In this document: in pieces, positions 21,224 to 33,200 of the stretch
Numbering within the stretch: position 1 is the stretch's first letter
How the letters are laid out: every line of letters begins with the position of its first letter
Assembly: GCF_005491205.1 (NCBI RefSeq)
Contig: NZ_CP028035.1
Coordinates: forward strand, 1,178,001 to 1,242,000
Direction: 5' to 3'
From: Nissabacter sp. SGAir0207
GTDB taxonomy: Bacteria; Pseudomonadota; Gammaproteobacteria; Enterobacterales; Enterobacteriaceae
DNA: 64,000 nucleotides
Made by a program: the position numbers and the translations under genes
The notes under the pieces: generated by a model
The model's database searches: none
Told to the model about the DNA's origin: nothing
Seen by the model: the letters and a program-made list of their open reading frames with translations, nothing else

Positions 21224-21297
21224 ATGGCAACCTCAAACCAAAATTCCCGCAATACCAGCGACATCGACGCCCAAGTGACCGCTGGCGCGCTGGCTAA
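21187..21297 (+). other. candidate upstream ORF overlapping the adhesin 1 start
   Basis: ATG at 21187 follows the best Shine-Dalgarno of the region (AGGAGAAAGAGG) and opens a 36-codon frame, beginning MEFLLRSQYE and ending at TAA 21295-21297. It is out of frame with adhesin 1 and overlaps its first 24 codons. At adhesin 3 the equivalent ATG (41135) begins MEFFHDD and is in frame with the adhesin. It could be a translated leader that tunes initiation, or simply the remains of an older start. Confidence 0.35.
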
Positions 21298-24200
21298 CAG
21301 TGACACCCAAAACGCAGAGAGCCACACCGCCGTCGCGGCCGCCGAGGCTCCCACCCTACAGGCAGTGCCGACCCTGACGATTGACCCCTTTGCCGGTGAC
21401 AACATCCTGACCCGCAGCGAAAGCATCACGGTGCAGGCGCTGAGCGGCACCACCACCGGCGTGGAGGCGGGCAAGACCGTCAACATCACCCTGGGTGACT
21501 GGGTCTATGCCTATGCCACCGTGCAGGAGGATGGCCGCTGGAAAGTGGACGTCGAAAACTGGCAGATGAGCAACCTGATGCAGTTCAACGCTGGCAGCGA
21601 GCAGCCGTTGAGCGCTGCGGTGATCAACGAGGCCGGCGAAGTGGCCGAGTCCACCGTGCAGGTCGCCATCGAGCCGGACTGGCCGTCGCTGGTGCTCAAC
21701 GCGCTGGCCGGTGACAACGTAATCAGCGGCCCCGAGGGCGGGGTGATGCAGGTGGTGAGCGGCGCGACCAATGGCGTCGAGGCCGGGCAGGTGGTGACCA
21801 TCACCATCAACGGCATCAGCTACAGCGCGGAGGTGCTGGCCGATGGCACCTGGCGCGCCGAGGTGCCGGCGGCGGATGTCGCGGCACTGCCGGATGGCGC
21901 GCAGATCCTGGCCACCGTCAGCAACGCCGCGGGGCAGCAGGCCGGTGACTCGGCGGTGCTGATCGTGGATAACACCCTGCCATCCCTGACCTTCAACACC
22001 TTCGTCGGCGACAACGTACTGAGTGACGCGGAGGCCACCCGCACGCAGACGCTGACCGGCATCACCAGCGGCATTGAGTCGGGCCAGACCGTCACGGTCA
22101 AGCTGAATGGCTACACCTACACCACCCAGATTGGCGAGGATGGCGCATTCTCCGTCAGCGTGCCGCCCGCGGAACTGCTGAAACTCTCCAACGGGCAGGT
22201 GGAGATCACCGCCAGCGCCACCAACCAAGCCGGACAGGTCACTAACAGCAGCGGCCACATGACCGTGGCCTTCACCACCGAGCGCATCATCGTTGATGGG
22301 GTGGCGGGGGATAACTACATCAACAAGGAGGAGAGCGGCAACGGCTTCGACATCATTGGCAGCGCGCCCTCCCTGCCAGCCAACACCCCCATCACCATCA
22401 CCATCGGCACCAAGAACTTTGGCACGCGGGTGGAGGCGGATGGCAGTTGGCGCACCATGCTGGACATCGATGACATTCGCAGCTTCCCGGATGGCCAGTA
22501 CACCATGACCTTCAGCGCGCCGGGCAGCGCCTCAACCAGCGTGGACGTCGGCATCTATGTGCAGGCGTGGGAGAAACTGCACATCGACGTGGAGGAGCCT
22601 TTTGGTGACGGCGTGCTGACCGCCGGCGAGGCCGAGGAGGGGCAGGTCATCACCGGCACCACCAGCGGCCCAAATCTCCAGGTGCGGGTCTATGTCGATA
22701 CCAGCCAGTTCACCACCACCTCAGACAGTGAGGGGCGCTGGAGCATCACGGTACCGGCCGAGGTGCTGCTGGGCATGATGGCGATCCCCGACCAGACCAG
22801 CGGCTATATCCACGCCGAGGTGACTGACATCGCTGGCAACAGCCAGAGCAATGGGCGCAATTTTGAGATCGCCGCGCAGGACATTGGCCTGACCCTCAAT
22901 CCGGTGGCGCAGGATAACCGCATCAACGCCGTCGAGGCGGCGGCCGGGATTACCATCAGCGGCAGCGCCGATACCACGGCGGCTGGCCTGACGGTGACCC
23001 TCAAGATTGGCGGGCTGGAGCGCACCACCACCATCCAGGCGGATGGCAGCTGGTTGGTGCCGCTCTCCACCTCCGAACTGGTCAGCCTGCCAGAGGGCTA
23101 TGTGGAGGTCAGCGTCAGCGTGCCCGGCTCCACGCCGGTCAGCCAGTCGGTGGAGGTGGCGATTCAGAGCAACCCGATCCCGACCCTCGCCACGCCGTTT
23201 GAGGATGGCACCTTGGGTGCCGATGAGAGCGCCTCTGACCAGACGCTGAGCGGCACCACCGGCGTCAGCGGCGAGGATCAGAACGTGGTGGTGACCTTTG
23301 CGGGAAAGGAGTACCTCGCCACGGTCGATAATCAGGGCAACTGGCAAGTGACCCTGCCGGCCGTGGATCTGCAGGCGGTGCCCGCGGGCGCGGCCGCATT
23401 GAGCATCGTTGCCACCGATGACGCCGGTAACAGCGGCGTATTGAACACCACCGTGCAGGTGGAGCCGCCGCAGGGGGCGATCACCATCGACCCGGTGACC
23501 GGCGATAATCTGGTCAGCTACGCGGAGGCCGTCGCGGGCATCACCCTGACCGGCAGCACCCGTGGGCTGGCGGAGGGCAGCACGCTGACCCTGAGCATCG
23601 CCGACGAAACCTACAGCGTCACCACGGACGCCGAGGGGCGCTGGTCATTGCCGCTGGTGGAGGGGCAGGTGATTGGCGTCTGGAATGATCCGATCGTGCT
23701 GCTGACCGTCAGCGCGCCAGAGGCCGATGGCCCGGCCACCACGCAGGAGATTGAGAACTACACCAACCGGCGGCCCGAGCCGACGGTGGAGGCGCCGTTT
23801 GGCAACAGCGTGCTGTCGGTGGCGGAGGCCGCGACCGACCAGACGCTGGTCGGCTCAACCGGCCTGTCCGGGGCCAACCAGCAAGTGGTGATTACGCTGG
23901 GCGGCAGTGACTACACCGGGCAGGTGGACGAGGGCGGCCGCTGGCAGGTGACGCTGGCCGCCGCGGCGTTGCAGGCACTGGAGGAGGGGACGCAGGCGCT
24001 GGCGATTACCGCCACCAACGCCGCTGGCGAGAGCAAAACGCTGTCGGTGAACGTGGAGGTGGCGCTGACGCCGCCCACCCTGACCCTCGAGCCGGTGGCG
24101 GGCGATGATGTGATCACCTTTGCCGAGGCCGAGGCGGAGGAGGGCATCCTCCTGACCGGCCACACCTCGGTCAGCCAGGGCAGCATTGCCCTGACGCTGG

Positions 24201-27200
24201 GCGACCAGAGCTGGATCACCGAAACCGACAGCCAGGGCAACTGGAGCCAGCTGATCCCGGCCCACACCTTCAGCTACCCGGAGGGGGCCTTCCCGGATGG
24301 CAATTACGCGCTGGTGGCGACCCTCACGGACGCCAACGGCAACAGCACCACCGTCAGCCGCCCGGTTTCGCTACAGGCGGATGCTGGCACACTGCCCGCA
24401 GTCAGCGTCACCAGCGGGCTGGATAGCGTGCTGAACGGCGCGGAGCGCCAGGTAGCGCAGGCCATCAGCGGCACCACCCGCCATGTGGAGGCGGGGCAGG
24501 CGGTGACCCTCAGCGTCAACGAACAGAGCTACAGCGCCGAGGTACTGGCGGATGGCAGCTGGAGCCTGATTATTCCGGCGGCAGACATCGCCGCCCTGCC
24601 GGCTGGCAGCAATATCCTACAGGTGGCGGTGGCCGATCGCGCCGGTAACCCGGCTGAAACCGAACTGGTACGCTTTGCCATCGAGGAGAGTCTGGGCGGC
24701 ATCGCGCTGGATACCGTCGCCGGTGACAACCGCATCAACGCCTATGAGGCGGGCAGCAACCTGCTGGTGCAGGGCGTCGCCACCAACGTGGCCGAAGGCA
24801 CGGCGGTGACGCTGGCGCTCGGCGGCCGCAGCTATCAGGCGGAGGTGCAGGCGGATGGCCGCTGGCAGGTCACGGTGCCAGCGGCAGACGTGCAGGCGCT
24901 GGGGGATGGCGTCACCACGGCGCAGGTCACCACTACCGACCAGAATGGCGACCCGCTGGCCGACAGCCTGTCGCTCACCCTCCTTACCCACGCCGCCCCG
25001 CTGGCGACGCTGGATCCGCCGTTTGGCGACGGCTACCTGAACATTGGCGAGGCGGCCACGCCGCAGGTGCTGAGCGGCACCACCGGCAACACTGGCGTGG
25101 GCCAGAGCGTCAGCCTCAGTCTGGCAGGCCATACCCTGCGCGGCACGGTGGATGAGGCCGGGCGCTGGTCAGTGCCGGTGCCCGTCGAGATCCTGCAACA
25201 GCTGCCAGCGGAAACGTTGCTGATTGCGGTGGAAGCGACGGACGCCGCTGGCAACGTCAGCAGCGTGCTGGAGTACGCCACGGCCGTGCTGACCGCGCCG
25301 ACGGTCACGATCAACGCCCTGACCGGCGATAACCTGCTGGACGCCGCAGAACTGGGCGTGCCGCTGGCGATCGCGGGCACCACCAGCGGCGTGGCCGATG
25401 GGCAGGTGCTGACCCTGACGATCGGTACGCTTGCCCTCACCACCGAGGTGACGGGGGGTGGCCTGTGGCAGGTGATTGTGCCGGTGGAGCAGCTGGGTCA
25501 GCTCGCCAACGGCAGCAGCACCGTCACCGCCAGCGTGGCGGACGTGGCGGGCAACGAGGCCACCGCCAGCCAGATCGTGACACTCAATAACACCCTGGAC
25601 GGCATCGCCTTCGACCTGATCGCGGGCGACAACCGCATTGACGCGCAGGAGGCGGCGAACGGCTTCAACATCGGCGGCCTCGTCAGCGGCGTGGCACCCG
25701 GCACCCAGGTCACCCTGACGCTGGGCGACTACAGCGATCTCACCTACACCAACGAAGATGGCAGCTGGGGCCTCTGGATCCCCGGCAACCTCATCCGCAC
25801 TCAGGGCCTGTTGACCGCAACGGTAGAGACGGTGGATGCCGACGGTAACCCGCTCAGCGCCAGCGTCGATCTCTTCTCCTCTGCCAATGCCCTGCCGCAG
25901 GTGACCATTAACCCGCTGCCCTACGTCAATATTGAGGCGACCCAAACCGGCATTACCCTCACCGGTGAGACCCACTTCAGCGGCGCTGGCCAGAGTCTGA
26001 CCTTAACGCTGGCCGGTCAGGAGTACAGCGCGCAGGTGGAAGATAACGGTACGTGGTCGGTGTTCCTGCCGCCGGAGGCGTTGCAGGTGCTCAGCGATGG
26101 CAGCGCGCCCTTCAGCGTGGTGGTGACCGACAGCGGCGGCAACCAGAGTCAGGCCAGCGCCGCGCTGGAGGTGGACGTCACCGCGCCACAACTGACGCTG
26201 GAGCCGGTCACCGGCGACAACGTGCTCAACCAAGGGGAGCTGCAACAGGATCTGGTGCTGGCTGGCACCAGTGACGAACCCTACGGCTGGATCAGCGCCA
26301 GCTTCAATGGGCACACCTACACCGGCACCAGTGACGAGAATGGCCTTTGGAGCATCATCATCCCGGCCGCCAGCCTCAATGGGCTGGCACCGGGGACGCA
26401 GATCCTGAACGTCACGCTCTCTGACCAGTTTGGCAACCCCACCACCCTCCAGCAGGAGGTGGAGATCGCGAGTAACGACCTGCCGCTGCTAACCATTCTG
26501 CCCTTCACCGGCGACAACCAGTTGCTGGGGGCGGAGCGCAGCGTGGCGCAGATGCTGACCGGCACCACTACCCACGTCGAGGCCGGGCAGATCGTCACCG
26601 TCACGCTCAACGGCGAGACCTACAGCGCCACCGTGCAGTCAGACGGCCAGTGGAGCCTGATTGTGCCGCAGGAGGATTTGGCGGAGCTGGTCAACATCGC
26701 CAGCGGACAGGTGGATCTGGTCGCCTCGGTCAGCAATCAGGCAGGCGATACGGTCACGGATCTGGTGTCGCTGGCCATCGTCACCAACCGGCCCTCGCTG
26801 GCCTTTGACCTCATCGCTGGCGACAACCGGCTGAATGCCAGCGAAGCCGGTGGCGATCTGGTGGTGGTGGGCAAGGTGTTTGGCGTACCGGCGGAAAACC
26901 CAATCACCGTGACCCTCAACGGCCAGACCTACATCGCCACGGTAGAGGGATCTGACTGGAGCATCACCCTCCCGGCCGCCGATCTGGCGGCGCTGCCCGA
27001 TGGCGCGATCGTCATCACCGCCGAGGCGGAGGACACCTTCTTCAACCTCATCTCCAGCACCCTGACCCTGACCGTCGCCATCCATGATCTGCCGGAGGTG
27101 GGCTATGACACGCCGTTCGGCGACGGCGTGCTGAGCGCGGCGGAGGCCGCGGACGATCAGTTGCTGACCGGCCAGACCGGGCAGACCGGCATTGCCCAGA

Positions 27201-30200
27201 CGGTCACCGTCACGCTGGGCGGCGAGACCTTCACCGGCGAGGTGGACGCCGCGGGCCTGTGGCGGGTGACCCTGCCAGCAGAGGCGTTGCAGGCGCTGCC
27301 AGCCGGCCCGGCCAGCTATACCGTGACGGTCACGGACGTGGCGGGCAACAGCGACAGCCAGGAGGTGGCGTTTACCGCCGCGGCCTCCGCGCCGCTGTTG
27401 CAGATTGACCCGCTGACCGGCGACAACCTGATTGATCAAACCGAGGCGCTGGGCGAAATCGTGGTTACCGGCAGCGTCACGGATCTGAACGCGCTGCCCG
27501 GCGCGACCCTCACCATCACGCTGGCGGGCGTGACGTACCCGGCGACGCTGGATGAGAGCGGGGCATGGAGCGCCACGCTGCCCTTTGGCGCGCTGCTTGA
27601 CTTCCAGGATGGCGACTACACCCTGAGCGCCACCCTCATTGATGGGGCGGGCAATGTCTCTGAGGCCAGCCAGACCTTTACGCTCGATCTCTACACCCAG
27701 CCCTATCTGGGCATCAACGTTTTTGCCGGTGACAACATCCTCAACGGCGCGGAGCAGCAGATTGACCAGCTGGTTGACGGCACCGCCTATGGCGTCGAGG
27801 CTGGCCAGATTGTCACCCTGACCCTGAACGGCCAGAGCTACAGCGCCACGGTCGGGCAGGGCGGCAGCTGGAGCACCACCATCCCGGCCGCCGATCTGGC
27901 GGCCCTGACTCAGGGCGGCTACTCGCTGCTCGGCACCGTCAGCGATGCGGCGGGCAACAGCAGCGAATTTGAGCGCTACATCTACGTTGACCTGAACGTC
28001 GGGGCGGTCGCCATCGACCCGCTGGCGGGCGGCGATGACCGGCTCAATCTGGCGGAGGCCAGCGAGGGGCTGACCGTGACCGGCACCTCCAGCTACCTCT
28101 CCTATGAGGAGAACGGCTACATCGCCGTGACGCTGGGCGGCAAAGAGTACACCACCTGGATTGAGGAGTCAGGCAACTGGTCGGTCACCATTCCGGCGGC
28201 GGATCTGCTGGCGTTGCAGGATGGCAACTACGGGGTGGTGGTCTCGGCGCAAGACGACGCCGGTAACCCCATCTCGTTTGAGCGCTCGCTGGATGTTTAC
28301 GTCCACAACCTGCCCAGCCCGACGCTGGAGACGCCGTTTGGCGACGGCGTGCTGGACAGCGGCGAGGCGCAGCAGGCGCAGATCCTGACCGGGGCCACCG
28401 GCCTCTCTGCCACCGGCCAGAGCGTGGTGGTGGAGCTGGCGGGCGTGGAGTATGACGCGGAGGTGGACGGGTTTGGCACCTGGACGCTGACGCTGCCGCC
28501 CGCCGTATTGCAGGCGCTGCCCGCGGGCGAAAGCACCCTGACGGTCACCGCCCGCGACGTGGCGGGCAACAGCCGCAGTCAGGCGTACACCATTGATGTT
28601 GAGTCGGGCAGCAGCTTCACCATCGACCCGGTCACCGAGGATAACAGGCTCAACAGCGACGAACTGAGCGACCTCACCCTCAGCGGTCACACCGCCGCTA
28701 GCTGGTCTGGCGCCACGGTGGTGGTGGCGATCTCCTGGTCACCGGAGCGCACCTACAGCGGCACGGTCAATGAGGATGGCAGCTGGAGCGTGGTGGTGCC
28801 CGGCGACGATCTCTTCTATGCCGGTGACAACGGCGTGTATAGCGTCGAGGCGGTCGTGACGGCGGAGGATGGCGCCACCCTCACCGCCAGCCACGATTTC
28901 ATCGTCAATATCCGCGCTTTCAGCGGCGGCTTTGCCTTTGACGATCTGACCGAGGGCGTGCTGTCACCGGAGGAGCAGCTTCAAGACCAGTACCTGAGCG
29001 GCACCTTCTTCAGCGAGGAGAGCGTGGTGGGCGGGCGGGCGGTCACCATCACCATGACCGACAGCAACGGCCTGCGCTTCACCTACACCACCACCACGGA
29101 TGAGGATGGCACCTGGAACGTCATCCTGCCCAGCAGCGATCTGCAACAGCTGAGTGAGGGCGCGGTACAGCTTAACGGCAGCGTCTCGGACGGGGCCGGT
29201 AACACCATTTCCAACGAGGATGAGTTTGTTGTCACGCCGGAGAGCGGCAGCTTCACCATTGACACGATTGCCGGGGATAACGTGCTGACGATTGATGAGG
29301 TCAGCGGCGGGCTGGTGGTCAGCGGCGGCAGTGCCTACATGCCCACTCTGCTGACGGCAGATGTGGAGATCAATGGCATCGTGCACAGCGTCTACGACTA
29401 CAGCCCAAACTGGTCAGTCACCTTCACACCGCAAGAGCTGGCGCAACTGCCAGACGGCCCGGTGACGGTTACGGTGAGTGGCTATGACCTGCTTGGCAAC
29501 CTGGTTACCGCCACCACAGAGCTGACGGTGGAGCTGGGCGATCTCCTGCCGCTGGAGTTTGACGTCTTCAGCGGCGACAACATTGTGGAGGAGTACGAAG
29601 TGGCAAACGATCAACAACTGAGCGGCCGCGTCAATGGCGTAGCGGCGGGCAGCATCGTCAACCTGACGCTGGCGGACTTTAGCTACAGCGCCGAGGTGCA
29701 GGAGGATGGCAGCTGGAGCACGACTATCCCCGCGGCTGACCTGCAAACCCTGCCCACCAGCTTTGACAACGCGTTCACCGGCACCGTCACCGATGCCGAT
29801 GGCAACCTGCTGGCCATCGGCAGCCTTGACGTCATCATCTACCGTGACGCCGGTGCGCTGAGCATCGATCCGCTGGCCGGCGGCGATAACCTGCTGACGG
29901 CCGATGAGATCAACGACGAGATGTTGATCTCTGGCTATAGCAACCACGCCGAGCCAGAGAGTGATGTGGTGGTGGAGCTGAATGGCCGCACCTATGTCAC
30001 CAGCGTGGGCAGCGATGGCTACTGGAGCCTGGCGGTGCCGCCGGACGATCTGGCGCAACTGGCCAACGGTGACTACACCGTCACCGCCAGCGGCACGGAT
30101 GTGGGCGGCAACCCGATCACGGCCAGCAGCCAGCTGACGGTGAGCCGTGGGCTGGTGCCGACGCTGGAGATGCCGTTTGGCGACGGCGTGCTGGACAGCG

Positions 30201-33200
30201 ACGAGGCCGCGCAGGGGCAGACGCTGGTGGGCAGCACCGGGCTGGTGGCCGATGGCCAGAGCGTGGTAGTGAGCCTGGCGGGCATCGACTATGACGTGCA
30301 GGTGGATGGGCAGGGCAACTGGCAGCTGGCATTGTCGGCTGAGGCGTTGCAGGCGTTGCCCGAGGGCGAAAACAGCCTGACGGTGACGGCCTTTGACGCA
30401 GAGGGCAATAGCGTGGGGGTCGATCGCGCCTTCAACGTCATCCCAACCGGTCTGATCCTCAACCCGATCACCGACGACAATGTGCTGACGAGCGATGAGG
30501 CCGTTCAGGACTTCACCGTCAGCGGCCATGCCGCCGTGAGCTGGGCGGGCGCGGCGGTGGCCGTCACCTTCAGCTTCACATCGGAGCTTAGCTACAGCGG
30601 CACGGTCGATGACGAAGGCAACTGGAGCATCACGGTGCCGGCGGGCGAGCTCTACTACACTGCCGCCAACGGCCTCTACACCGTGGAGGCGGTGCTGACG
30701 CAGGAGGATGGCTCGACCGCCAGCGCCAGCCGTGAATTCACCATGAATACGCTCCCCTTCGTGGGCGACTTCGTGCTGGATCTGTTCACCGGCGACGACG
30801 CGCTGAGCTACGAGGAGCGTTCGCAGGATCAGGTACTGAGTGGCACCTACTATGCCGAAGAGGGGACGAGCGGCGATCTGGCGGTTACCGTCACCCTGCG
30901 CAATGACAGTGGCCAGATTTTCAGCTATGACACCCGCACCGACGGCAGCGGCAACTTCAGCGTCACCGTGCTGGCGGCGGACATGTTGCAACTTGATGGC
31001 AGTGGCCTTGAGATCAGCGCCGCCGCGCGCGATGGGGCTGGCAACACCGTCGAAGGCAGCCGCCCACTCTACCTAAGCGTGCTGCCGCAGACGGGTGGCT
31101 CTATCACCTTTGACCCGATTGCCGGGGACAATATCCTGACCGCCGATGAGGTGGCAGGCGGGCTGGTGATCAGCGGCGACAGTGCTTACCTCTTCGATCG
31201 CGTGGGTGCCGTCATTGAGGTGCAGCTGAATGGCGTGAGCGAGTATACCACTGTCGATCTCTCCACCGGCTCGCAGTGGTCGGTCACCTTCTCAAGCGAC
31301 GTGCTGGCGCAACTGCCGGATGGCCCGCTGACCATCACTGCCAGCACCTATGACGTCGGCGGCAATGCGGTGACCAGCACCAGCACGCTGGAGGTGGATC
31401 TCCATGACCTGCCCGCCCCGACGCTGGCGACGCCGTTTGGCGACGGCGTGCTGGACAGCGGCGAGGCCGCGCAGGAGCAGACGCTCACCGGCACCACCGG
31501 CGTGGCCGAAGAGGGCCAGCGCGTGGTGGTGAGCCTGGCGGGCGAGGAGTATGAGGGTGAGGTGGACAGCGATGGCAACTGGCGCGTGGCGCTGCCCGCT
31601 GACGCCTTGCAGGCGCTGGCAGAGGGGAGCACCCCCCTGACGGTGACCGCCACCAACGCCAATGGCGTCAGCGTCAGCCTCGAGAGCAGCTTCGATGTCA
31701 ACCCGACGGGCCTGACCATCGATCCGGTGACCGAGGACAACACGGTCTACTACTCCGAGTCGGATGAGGGCTTCGCTGTCAGCGGCCACGCGGCCCTTGG
31801 TTGGGCGGGCGCGGCGGTGACCGTCACCTTCTCCTTCGAGACAGAGCGCAGCTACAGCGGCACGGTTGATGCCGAGGGTAACTGGCGGGTGGAGATACCG
31901 GGCGGCAACCTCAACACCAGCAGCGACAATGGCACCCACAGCGTGGAGGTGGTGCTGACGCAGGAGGATGGCGCGACCGCCTCCGCCAGCCATGACTTCA
32001 CCATGAACACCCGCCCGCTGGTTGGCGACATCGTGCTGGATCTGTTCACCGGCGACAACACGCTGACCTACGACGAGCAGACGCAGGATCAGGTGCTGAC
32101 CGGCACCTACTTCGCCGAGGAGGGGCCGAACGCGAACCTGTTGGCGCGCGTCACCCTACAGGACAGCGGCGGACATATCTTCACCTATGAAACGCGCACC
32201 GACGACAACGGCCACTTCAGCGTGACCGTGCCCGCCGCGGATATGTTGCTGATTTATGGTGACTGGATAGGGTTTAGCGCGTCGGTCATCGATGGGGCAG
32301 GCAACACGGTCAATGGCAGCGTGCCGCTGGATGTGGCGGTACTGCCGCAGGGCGGCGGTAGCATCACCTTTGACCCGGTTGCCGGGGACAATATCCTGAC
32401 CGCCGATGAGGTGGCGGGCGGGCTGGTGGTCAGCGGCGACAGCGACTACCTCTACGATCCGCGCAACGGCAACCAGATCACCGTGGAGCTGAATGGCCTG
32501 ACCAAATACTTCTATATCGACTCAAACAGCGGCTCGCAGTGGTCGGTCTCCTTCTCACCAGAGGAGCTGGCGCTCCTGCCGGACGGCTCACTGACGATCA
32601 CCGCCAGCAGCACCGACCTGAGCGGCAGTTCGGTGATCGCCACCACCCTTCTGGAGGTTGATCTCTACAGCCTGCCGTCCCCGACGCTGGACACGCCGTT
32701 TGGCGACAACGTGCTGGACTATCTGGAGGCGCAGCAGGATCAGCAGCTGACCGGCACCACCAACCAGAGCGGCGAAGGGCAGAGTGTCACCCTCGAGCTG
32801 GCGGGGCAGATCTTCAGCGCCACCGTGGATGAGAACGGTGCCTGGAGCGTGCTGATCCCGGCGGGCGCGCTGGCTGGCACGGAGAATGGCAACTACCCGC
32901 TGACCGTGACGGTAAACGGGCCGCAGGGCGACACCTCGCTGACGCAGGAGGTGACGCTGGCGAGCGGCATCACGCTGACGCTGGACACACCGTTTGGCGA
33001 TAACGTGCTGGATAGCGCGGAGGCGCAACTGCCGCAGACCATTACCGGCACCACCACCCTGTTGGAGGAGGGGGCGATCGTTGACGTGAGCATCGGCAAC
33101 TACCTGTTTGAGGGCTTTGTGGATGCGGCGGGCAACTGGAGCGTCACGGTGCCCGCTGGCCGGCTGGCGGAGTTGCCGAACGGCACCTACACGCTGGATA

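Noticed and set aside
21187..21240. A frameshift at the adhesin 1 start that would restore a BapA-type prefix domain.
   Set aside because: Translation from 21187 gives no prefix-domain sequence, and the N-terminus from 21224 aligns with adhesins 2 and 3, so the start is sound.
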